From NCBI GenBank assembly GCA_025359705.1, contig JANYFS010000522.1, positions 1 through 5,207 of the forward strand: DNA of 5,207 bases. The letters are read 5' to 3'. Positions 1-5,207 of this stretch are shown here, piece after piece. A program made the position numbers and the translations under genes. A model generated the notes under the pieces. That model saw nothing but the letters and a program-made list of their open reading frames with translations. It searched no databases and was not told where the DNA came from. The DNA comes from Deinococcales bacterium (GTDB taxonomy: Bacteria > Deinococcota > Deinococci > Deinococcales > Deinococcaceae). Position 1 is the stretch's first letter. Each line of letters opens with the position of its first letter.

Positions 1-1700
1 GTTGTAATTTAGGGTTGCAGCCTCGAGGGGTGGATTCAGGCTCGAGTTCGACACCGAATTCTGGAGCCGACAGTGTGACCAACCCAACAGGATGGCTCGA
101 GTGGCCCAAATCCAGTGCAGATGCGGTTACATCTGAAACCAAACCAAACCTGCAATTCAGATGTGATTTCCACGATGTAAATTGTCACAATGGTTCAGGT
201 GGATCACCTACTCCCATACCCTACGAACCTGTGAGTAGTGAAAAAGTAGTCACAGATGTTAGCCCTAGCACAGATACCTTTGTCAGCTCTGGCAATTCGA
301 TCAACATCGATATTCCCATTCGGCGCTATGTTGGCAATCCAGCAGAATTGGAAAAAGCATTTGTATCACATACTCTGTCCAGACAATCTTTAGTAAAATT
401 TCCAATTTACAATACAGATTCGGCTTCAAGCCCTTGTACTGTTATAAACAAAGTATCTATAAATGGTCATTATTTGGGGTTGGCGACAGGAAACAATGAT
501 GCTTGGTATCTTACCGAGTTTAGTGTTCAGACTAAATATTTAAATTTTCCAGCTATCCCTGGAGTAGTTGGTCATAATTTACTCCGAATAGATATTGACA
601 CTACAGGATGTGGTCAGCACCAAGCCAAGGTGGATTGGGGCAAGATCATGTTTGAGGCTGGCCCTGTTGTAGTTTTTGTACACGGGATAAATTCGACTGG
701 CAGTACTTGGAACGGTTTCAAAGCATATTTACAGTCCCGTAATATTGTTTCTGATAATTCAATCACTCTTACATATGCAGATTTCAATAAAATTACTTTG
801 AGAACACCTCAAATGTGCAATAATCCACAGTTCACATCTACAGTATTAAATGCATACTCAATTATTCATGAATTAAAGTTAATTGGTAGATTCTATGGTA
901 CAGGTGAGTTAGCCATAGTAGCACATAGCAAAGGCGGGATGGATAGTAAAGCTGCCATCAAAAAGTTAATTGCTTCTGCACCAAAGGTCGATGTCGGAAC
1001 AACAGGTTCTACAACAGTTGAAGAGCCGCTTGTAGTTAAAAATCTAGTGACAATAAATACCCCACATCTAGGAACACCTGCAGGCGATTTAGCCATTCTA
1101 AAAACTCTCGAGGAAAACAAACTTACCGAACCAGGTGAGTTTGATAGGATTCTTGGCCTCCCAAGCATGGTTCCACCCACTATCGGAAGTGCAGGAGGTG
1201 CATTTCAACCTTTTTTTCAAACAAAAATATTGGAATTCTTGCTTGCTAAAAACTACGTTTGTGATCTAACTGTTAATAAAGCTACTGCATTTAATAGCAC
1301 ATATCCGGTAGATCTGCTACATACCTTTGGAACCAATACCAATGCCGCCTCATCACCACCAGACCTTAGCAGTGGTGATACTGCAAACTTTGGTATATTT
1401 GGAAGTCAACTTGCATTAGATGTGTGGCAACGTCTTTATAAGTATGTAGGTAATACCTACAGGCTAACATTAGTTACAATGCCAGCTACGGGATTGTATT
1501 CTCCAATCGCTGCAAACAGGAGTTTTGAATCCAATGATATTTTAGTATCCCGTAGCAGTGCAATAGGCTCGGGAATATTTATGGTAGCTGATCAACAAAT
1601 CGGTATCCACCACACCGAAGTTGTAGATCGACAGGATATTCAAAATACTATCATCAGTAATGCGCTTGTGAATACCAGTGGCGTGGATTGGCGCAAATGA
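1..1700 (+). CDS. Lipase-like alpha/beta-hydrolase, probably exported (5' end outside window)
   Basis: This gene encodes a probable serine ester hydrolase of the triacylglycerol lipase type. Residues are numbered from the TTG at 15. His223-Gly224 (FVHGINSTGSTW) is the usual oxyanion-loop HG after a beta strand. Ser305 in AHSKGG is the nucleophile elbow, with Ala in place of the first Gly of GxSxG. TPHLGTP (349-355) is the segment that typically follows in lipases. Asp508 in SNDILVSRSSA and His532 or His533 in IHHTEVV fit the catalytic Asp and His. Residues about 90-215 look like a beta-sandwich, with strand-rich text such as VSINGHYLG and NLLRIDID. Residues 1-85 are a Ser/Thr/Gly/Pro-rich linker containing Cys50 and Cys57, as in extracellular proteins. 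The frame is open to the window edge (TGT AAT TTA GGG precede the TTG) and no ribosome site fits TTG 15, so the true start and any signal peptide lie upstream. The substrate is unknown; an esterase or acyltransferase is possible. Base composition falls sharply after about position 120. Confidence 0.85.
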   Translation, partial: CNLGLQPRGVDSGSSSTPNSGADSVTNPTGWLEWPKSSADAVTSETKPNLQFRCDFHDVNCHNGSGGSPTPIPYEPVSSEKVVTDVSPSTDTFVSSGNSINIDIPIRRYVGNPAELEKAFVSHTLSRQSLVKFPIYNTDSASSPCTVINKVSINGHYLGLATGNNDAWYLTEFSVQTKYLNFPAIPGVVGHNLLRIDIDTTGCGQHQAKVDWGKIMFEAGPVVVFVHGINSTGSTWNGFKAYLQSRNIVSDNSITLTYADFNKITLRTPQMCNNPQFTSTVLNAYSIIHELKLIGRFYGTGELAIVAHSKGGMDSKAAIKKLIASAPKVDVGTTGSTTVEEPLVVKNLVTINTPHLGTPAGDLAILKTLEENKLTEPGEFDRILGLPSMVPPTIGSAGGAFQPFFQTKILEFLLAKNYVCDLTVNKATAFNSTYPVDLLHTFGTNTNAASSPPDLSSGDTANFGIFGSQLALDVWQRLYKYVGNTYRLTLVTMPATGLYSPIAANRSFESNDILVSRSSAIGSGIFMVADQQIGIHHTEVVDRQDIQNTIISNALVNTSGVDWRK

Positions 1701-1705
1701 GGAGG
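1700..1705 (+). promoter_or_regulatory. Shine-Dalgarno AGGAGG overlapping the upstream stop codon
   Basis: AGGAGG begins with the last base of the TGA stop (1698-1700) of the lipase gene and lies 6 nt before the ATG at 1712. This is a near-ideal ribosome site. It fixes the start of the second gene at 1712, in preference to the in-frame TTG at 1688 or ATG at 1697, which lie upstream of or against the site. Overlap of stop codon and ribosome site implies translational coupling: ribosomes finishing the lipase gene can reinitiate on the next gene. Confidence 0.88.
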
Positions 1706-1711
1706 TTGTTT

Positions 1712-1810
1712 ATGAACAGTGACAAGAATCCAAAATTGACAGTGGGTAAACCCAAGCGAATTTGGTGGACAATGGGGTTGGCTTGCCTTGCCGTAACCAG
1801 TGCCTTGGCT
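1712..1810 (+). other. Sec signal peptide of the second gene
   Basis: Residues 1-33 have a basic n-region (five Lys and one Arg before residue 17), a hydrophobic core from Trp18 to Leu32, and Ala31-Leu32-Ala33 as a signal peptidase I site before Ala34. Cys25 sits in MGLAC, but Gly at -3 and a core of only about seven residues before it make a lipoprotein site unlikely. There is no type IV prepilin motif (G followed by F/M-T-L-x-E). Confidence 0.75.
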
Positions 1811-4117
1811 GCAAGCAATGCTTTTCAGAGTTCACCCACCGAGAGTGTACAAATGTCACCAGAGATCAAAACCCTATACTTGCGGTTGAATGCACAGAAA
1901 CCCACCCTAACCGAAAAACTTGTGGTGCCTGTAGGTATGGATGCTCTAAATATCACTTTGGCTACTGATCCCGACATCAAATTTGTCTTACGTGATGATA
2001 ATCGTTCCATATTCCCAATTGATAATCCTAATGCGTTTAACGGTACGTTTAGCACCACAACCGCAGACAACGGAACCATTCAAAGCAAAATCACTGTGAA
2101 ATATCCTTCACCTGGTGCATGGACTTTGGAGCTAAGCACTGCAACTCCCAAAACACCCAATTCTCTGGCAGTATTGGAATACACTGTAGATGGTAAACGC
2201 ACACCCGAAGCAGGTGGAGGGCTTAACAGTCCTACGAGCGCACTGAAGATCGATTATAATCAGATTGAAGGTCAACCTATTTTAATGACTTTGGTTGCGG
2301 ATGCAGCAGGATTACCCTTGGCATCCGAAGCCACCGTAGAAATTGTTAATAACCTAGAAGATGGTACACAGCAAAGCACTTCAGTAAAGCTATATGACAA
2401 TGGCAACAATGCTAATGGTGATGCTACCGCAGGCGATGGACTTTATTCCGCTTTGGCCCCTGGCCTACCCAAAACATCTTACATTGCTTTTTCTAAACTA
2501 GCTGCAACACCAGGCAAAGAAAAGCTCGAGCTGGGTAGCAGTGCTATGTTTGTGGTATATGATAAAACTGCTCGTGTCACTCCCAAAATTACAGAGGAAA
2601 TTGCAGAAGATAGTAACAACGACGGCCTGATTGATCGCTTAGTATTTAAAGTACCTATCGAGGCAGTTTGGCGTGAGGGGCCTTCTATATTGATGGCTGC
2701 GCTACAAGATTCAACTGGTAGAACAGTTGATATTATACCTGATAAACTCGGTTTCACCAAAGATATGAAATTTGCAACCATGAGTGTCTCTGCTGAGCGT
2801 ATTAGACAAGAGATAAAAGTGGATGGCCCCTATAAAATTATTCAATTCCGACATCTATGGGAACCTACAGAATCCAATGGTCAACATGATGGTATTTCTA
2901 CCCATATGGTTCAAAATATTGGAGATGCGGGCTACACCAAAGCTTACCGTATCAAAGATTTTTCGCACCCATACATTGATACCGACAGCTTGCATATGGT
3001 ATCCGAAAGAGGAATTGATACCAATGGCAACGGTCTATTTGATCAGATCGGAATAACCGTCAGCTTTGAAAGTGCAGTTGATTTTGCAAATTCACCAGAT
3101 TGGGTTTTTGATGCAGAGCTTCAGTCTTTTGGTAGTGATGATAATGACCATCGGTTGGTTAGTAAAAGGCCAAAATCTAAAATCTTTAAAGGGATCAATC
3201 AAATCGAGTTGATTTTTGATGTACGTGAATTCGGACTCAATGGCGAAATTGGTCCTTTCGAGGTTACCAATTTTAATCTTCATCCAGAAACTCCCACAGA
3301 GGGAAATCAAGATTATGACTTCCCGACACTGGGGCCAACCAAAACCTATCCCGCTCTACTCGAGGGCAGTAAAACACTTCGCAAAGTAGGCGGGGGCATC
3401 ACCTCGAGCGCCACTATTACCGCTAACCGCACCAAAACCTTGTTGGCAGGAGCCACCCTAATCCCAAATGATCCCAGTGTTACCTTGCCAGATGTGCCCG
3501 CTTTGGCAGCGAAGGCGGCAAGAATCTGTGACAATACCGTCTCAAATGTCCCCAGCATCATTGCCACCCCCGCCCAATTGGAGCAGATTTTTATTGATTC
3601 TAATTGTGCAGTAGTCACGGGTAATCTCGTGGTCAATCAAGGGGTGTTGCTCAAGAACAAACGTCTGATTCTGGATGCCAACTCGAGCATCACCTTCAAC
3701 GGCGCACTGACCATTAAAGATTCGGTGATTGTGGCAGGAAACATTGTGGTCAAGGGCATTTTGAATGCGGAAAATAGCAAACTCTACGCCCTAAACCCCT
3801 TGGGTAGTTTTACCCTAAGTGCAGGCTCGAGCCTATTTGGAATCAGTACAATTGCCAGTGCAGGCGGCATCAATAATGTGGGTTCCTTTTCTGCCTCAAG
3901 CACTGCTTTTGCCGATGTTGCTTTTATTGCAGGGAAATCCATCCTCAGCAATTCGATTAAGGGTAAAGCCATTTTTTGGAGTGGTGGCCCCCTGATTGTT
4001 TCTGGGGATATTGATTTGATAGGCGCACTATATGCCAAAGGCATGATCAATATTGGGGGCAACACCAAACTCACCCTCGAGCGGCGTTCGTTAAACGGAG
4101 ATTTACCCCTCGAGTAA
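1712..4117 (+). CDS. Secreted multidomain Ca2+-binding-type protein with C-terminal beta-solenoid-like region
   Basis: This is an 801-residue protein with a Lys/Arg-rich N-terminus, a hydrophobic stretch (about 18-33) and AxA-type cleavage sites (ALA|AS near 33, or SNA|F near 37), indicating Sec export. Residues 50-290 are beta-rich. They include YDNG...GDATAGDGLYSA (228-247), the Asp/Gly signature of the 'choice-of-anchor X' beta domain often found with vWA proteins. Two tandem domains follow. Each starts with a calcium-loop pattern (D300-x-N-x-D-G-x-x-D308 and D436-x-N-x-N-G-x-x-D444), then an A-x-LQ strand (329-332, 468-471) and a GP[YF] strand (372-374, 514-516). Residues 545-610 form a linker. 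Residues 635-790 have short alternating Val/Ile/Leu strands with Gly/Asn turns (GNLVVNQGVLL, GALTIKDSVIVAG, GDIDLIGALYAKG), suggesting a beta-solenoid as in polymer-forming or adhesin-like proteins. Cys606 and Cys632 could pair. No LPxTG motif, C-terminal hydrophobic anchor or catalytic motif is visible. The start is set by the AGGAGG site, and the last codons are CTC GAG TAA. A structural, adhesive or lipase-partner role is inferred. Confidence 0.85.
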   Translation: MNSDKNPKLTVGKPKRIWWTMGLACLAVTSALAASNAFQSSPTESVQMSPEIKTLYLRLNAQKPTLTEKLVVPVGMDALNITLATDPDIKFVLRDDNRSIFPIDNPNAFNGTFSTTTADNGTIQSKITVKYPSPGAWTLELSTATPKTPNSLAVLEYTVDGKRTPEAGGGLNSPTSALKIDYNQIEGQPILMTLVADAAGLPLASEATVEIVNNLEDGTQQSTSVKLYDNGNNANGDATAGDGLYSALAPGLPKTSYIAFSKLAATPGKEKLELGSSAMFVVYDKTARVTPKITEEIAEDSNNDGLIDRLVFKVPIEAVWREGPSILMAALQDSTGRTVDIIPDKLGFTKDMKFATMSVSAERIRQEIKVDGPYKIIQFRHLWEPTESNGQHDGISTHMVQNIGDAGYTKAYRIKDFSHPYIDTDSLHMVSERGIDTNGNGLFDQIGITVSFESAVDFANSPDWVFDAELQSFGSDDNDHRLVSKRPKSKIFKGINQIELIFDVREFGLNGEIGPFEVTNFNLHPETPTEGNQDYDFPTLGPTKTYPALLEGSKTLRKVGGGITSSATITANRTKTLLAGATLIPNDPSVTLPDVPALAAKAARICDNTVSNVPSIIATPAQLEQIFIDSNCAVVTGNLVVNQGVLLKNKRLILDANSSITFNGALTIKDSVIVAGNIVVKGILNAENSKLYALNPLGSFTLSAGSSLFGISTIASAGGINNVGSFSASSTAFADVAFIAGKSILSNSIKGKAIFWSGGPLIVSGDIDLIGALYAKGMINIGGNTKLTLERRSLNGDLPLE

Positions 4118-4133
4118 AAACCAAAAAAAATAT

Positions 4134-4173
4134 AATGTGCGTGAATCCCTAAATAGATTCACGCACATTTTTT
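4134..4173 (+). terminator. Bidirectional Rho-independent terminator between convergent genes
   Basis: A perfect 14-bp inverted repeat (arms 4134-4147 and 4156-4169, left arm beginning AATGTGCGTG) encloses an 8-nt loop. On the plus strand it runs directly into six T (4168-4173), ending transcription of the second gene 17 nt after its stop. Read from the minus strand, the same hairpin is followed by TATA and eight T (complement of the A run 4123-4130), so it can also end the mnmG transcript. Position and symmetry fit one terminator shared by two convergent genes. Confidence 0.9.
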
Positions 4174-4176
4174 ATC

Positions 4177-4208
4177 TTACCCTCTTACTCTCTTACTCTC
4201 TTACCCTC
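4177..4208 (+). repeat. Four direct copies of the octamer TTACYCTC
   Basis: Units 4177-4184 (TTACCCTC), 4185-4192 and 4193-4200 (both TTACTCTC) and 4201-4208 (TTACCCTC) are contiguous with an 8-bp period. The last unit runs into CTCGAG at 4206-4211. The following stretch to about 4260 stays pyrimidine-rich, with looser copies (GCCCTC twice, then CACCCTCGAG). It lies in the 3' untranslated part of mnmG, between its stop and the terminator. It may be a slippage-generated microsatellite; no function is evident. Confidence 0.8.
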
Positions 4209-4234
4209 GAGTCCCGCCCTCTCGCCCTCAATCT

Positions 4235-5207
4235 TCACCCTCGAGCCTTCTCCCCTTGGCGTAAGTGAATCAACAAAGCACTCAAATCCCCCTGACGCAC
4301 CCCAGGAATCCGTGAAGCCTGAGCCACGGTCAGCGGCCCCGCTTTGCTGAGTTTGTCACGGGCCTCTTTGGAAATCGCTCCAATCCCGTGAAAATCGATT
4401 CCCTCGAGCGAACGGCTGCCATATTTGCGGTCTTGCTCGAGCTGTTCTCGGCTGCGCCTGATATAGCCTTCATACTTGACCCGAATTTCTAGGGCTTCAA
4501 CTTCTTGGCGGTTTAAATCTGGCTCGAGCGTCATACCCAAAGCTAGCAGATCCTCGAGCTGTATTTCGGGGCGTTTGAGCAACTGCTCCCCCGAAACCCC
4601 TTGGTGTTTTTGGCGTTTTAAGCTCTCGGTGGCTTGGGCCACCCGTGCATATTTATGCTGCACCCGCTCGAGTTCTGCCGTCTCTACCAAGCCCCATTGC
4701 TGGGCCAAGGGGGTCAGGCGTTCGTCGGCATTATCTTGGCGAACCAGCAGGCGGTGTTCCACCCTCGAGGTCATCATGCGGTAAGGTTCGTCGGTTCCGG
4801 TGAACACCAAGTCGTCCAGCATCACCCCGATATAGCTGGATTCCCGCTCGAGGACATGGTTTTCCAAGCCCCAAGCACGGCGGGCGGCGGCGGTTCCTGC
4901 CACCAAACCCTGGGCGGCGGCCTCTTCGTAGCCACTGGTTCCATTGATCTGGCCTGCGGTAAACACACCTGCCAAATACCGCGACTCGAGGTTTAAAGTT
5001 AGCTCCCTCGAGTCCACCACGTCATATTCCACCGCATAGGCATAGCGCTGGATCACCGCTTGCTCGAATCCTGGCAGAGTACGCACCAGTAGATCCTGAA
5101 TATGCGGCGGCAGACTGCTGGAAAAGCCCTGCAAATAGACTTCGGAAGTGTCGATGCCGTCGGGTTCTACAAACAGCAAATGGCGATCATGGTGGGCAAA
5201 TTTAACG
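4235..5207 (-). CDS. mnmG: tRNA uridine-5-carboxymethylaminomethyl modification enzyme MnmG, C-terminal part
   Basis: MnmG is a cytoplasmic FAD/NADH enzyme that with the GTPase MnmE installs the (carboxymethyl)aminomethyl group at C5 of U34 in certain tRNAs. The window holds the last 323 residues of a protein usually about 600 long. The frame continues past the right edge, so the FAD-binding N-terminus is outside. Visible family marks, in order, are VKF at the end of the first GidA signature, LLFVEPDGIDTSEVY, the second GidA signature AGQINGTSGYEEAAAQG, DEPYRMMTSRVEHRLLVRQD (MnmG-typical), IRVKYEGYI, and the C-terminal helical segment ending ASRIPGVRQGDLSALLIHLR, which in the family contributes to MnmE and tRNA contact. 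The TTG at 5179 is internal (codon Leu in RHLLF) and is not a start. The stop is TGA (complement of 4235-4237). The gene converges on the secreted-protein operon; no rsmG follows. GC is clearly higher than in gene 1, and ten CTCGAG hexamers lie in this part. Confidence 0.97.
   Translation of the reverse strand, partial: VKFAHHDRHLLFVEPDGIDTSEVYLQGFSSSLPPHIQDLLVRTLPGFEQAVIQRYAYAVEYDVVDSRELTLNLESRYLAGVFTAGQINGTSGYEEAAAQGLVAGTAAARRAWGLENHVLERESSYIGVMLDDLVFTGTDEPYRMMTSRVEHRLLVRQDNADERLTPLAQQWGLVETAELERVQHKYARVAQATESLKRQKHQGVSGEQLLKRPEIQLEDLLALGMTLEPDLNRQEVEALEIRVKYEGYIRRSREQLEQDRKYGSRSLEGIDFHGIGAISKEARDKLSKAGPLTVAQASRIPGVRQGDLSALLIHLRQGEKARG

Larger units (their letters stand above)
102..3358. 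other. GC-poor, CTCGAG-poor segment (possible acquired DNA)
   Basis: Only two CTCGAG copies occur in these 3257 bases (1107, 2525), against three in the 101 bases before and 17 in the 1654 bases after. Hand counts of sample 60-base lines give about 30 percent GC (781-840) and 37 percent (2761-2820) inside, and 60 percent (61-120), 57 percent (3361-3420) and 73 percent (4861-4920) outside. Both edges fall within reading frames and no direct or inverted repeats, integrase or transposase mark them. A short stretch near the second gene's start (1741-1860) is about 50 percent GC, so the segment is not uniform. Horizontal origin is inference. Confidence 0.5.
22..5012. repeat. Dispersed palindromic hexamer CTCGAG, 22 copies
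   Basis: First bases of the copies are 22, 41, 96, 1107, 2525, 3359, 3403, 3682, 3826, 4076, 4109, 4206, 4240, 4403, 4436, 4523, 4553, 4667, 4764, 4847, 4985 and 5007. A given hexamer is expected about 1.3 times in 5.2 kb of unbiased DNA. Twenty-one copies are within genes: 13 read Leu-Glu, four Ser-Ser, two Ser-Arg, and two fall in the third phase (Pro-Arg-Gly, Ala-Arg-Gly). One (4206) is intergenic. Use of every phase and both coding strands points to selection or propagation at the DNA level, not protein level. It resembles the cyanobacterial HIP1 palindrome in style, but the sequence differs. Confidence 0.9.

Noticed and set aside
15..17. TTG as the start codon of the lipase gene
   Set aside because: The frame is open upstream to the window edge, no ribosome site is correctly spaced, and starting here would leave an exported-type protein without a signal peptide. 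A GTG at 75 with GGAG at 63-66 was also considered, but it too lacks a signal peptide after it.
22..101. Cloning or vector artefact from XhoI sites (CTCGAG)
   Set aside because: The copies lie inside intact conserved codons of mnmG and other genes, with no linker or vector sequence around them, so they are native.
893..1180. Minus-strand open frame inside the lipase gene, and similar ones inside the second gene (1825-2079, 2479-2781, 3092-3310, 3346-3636, 3784-4074)
   Set aside because: They are shadows of real coding sequence. They overlap key motifs of the sense genes and show no recognisable protein features.
1688..1690. TTG 1688 or ATG 1697 as the start of the second gene
   Set aside because: Neither has a ribosome site upstream, while ATG 1712 has AGGAGG 6 nt before it and is followed by a clean signal peptide.
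1784..1786. Lipoprotein cysteine (Cys25) in the second protein
   Set aside because: The residues before it (Met-Gly-Leu-Ala) do not fit the lipobox at -3, the hydrophobic core before it is too short, and a good AxA site follows.
4177..4208. CRISPR-like array
   Set aside because: The units are only 8 bp and contiguous, with no spacers and no cas genes.
4476..4996. Plus-strand open frames opposite mnmG (4476-4784, 4634-4996)
   Set aside because: They are antisense to a strongly conserved gene, their translations are rich in Ser/Arg/Cys without domain features, and no ribosome site is evident.

Overview
The window looks like a bacterial chromosomal segment with three protein genes and a convergent gene junction. 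The organism is probably from the Deinococcota (Deinococcus/Meiothermus/Thermus relatives). That rests only on the feel of the MnmG sequence and on the moderately high GC of mnmG beside a GC-poorer cargo region. No marker gene decides it, so treat the assignment as tentative.

Layout. (1) Positions 1-1700, plus strand: the 3' part of a gene for an exported-looking alpha/beta-hydrolase of the lipase type. The reading frame is still open at the left edge, so the N-terminus is missing. (2) Positions 1712-4117, plus strand: a complete 801-residue secreted protein. It has a Sec signal peptide, a von Willebrand-associated 'choice-of-anchor X'-like beta domain, two tandem copies of a domain led by a Ca2+-binding-type loop, and a C-terminal beta-solenoid-like segment. 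Its Shine-Dalgarno sequence overlaps the stop codon of gene 1, so the two genes form a translationally coupled operon. (3) Positions 4118-4234: a convergent intergenic region with a strong, apparently bidirectional terminator and four copies of an 8-bp repeat. (4) Positions 4235-5207, minus strand: the C-terminal 323 residues of mnmG (gidA), the FAD-dependent tRNA U34 modification enzyme.

The most unusual signal is at the DNA level. The palindrome CTCGAG occurs 22 times in 5.2 kb, where about one is expected by chance. It falls in all three codon phases and once between genes, and it is almost never flanked by a T on the left or an A on the right. Its distribution is uneven: three copies in the first 101 bp, only two from 102 to 3358, and 17 between 3359 and 5012. 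The copy-poor stretch is also visibly lower in GC (sampled 60-bp lines at 30-40 percent, against 50-73 percent in the flanks). The simplest reading is a host genome rich in a HIP1-like hexamer, into which most of the lipase gene and the front two-thirds of the second gene came from a source lacking the motif. The solenoid-like C-terminus of the second gene would then be host-like.

Genes 1 and 2 probably act together outside the cytoplasm: a lipase or esterase and a calcium-dependent surface or anchoring protein. Their partnership is inferred only from coupling and shared export features. mnmG is an unrelated housekeeping neighbour.
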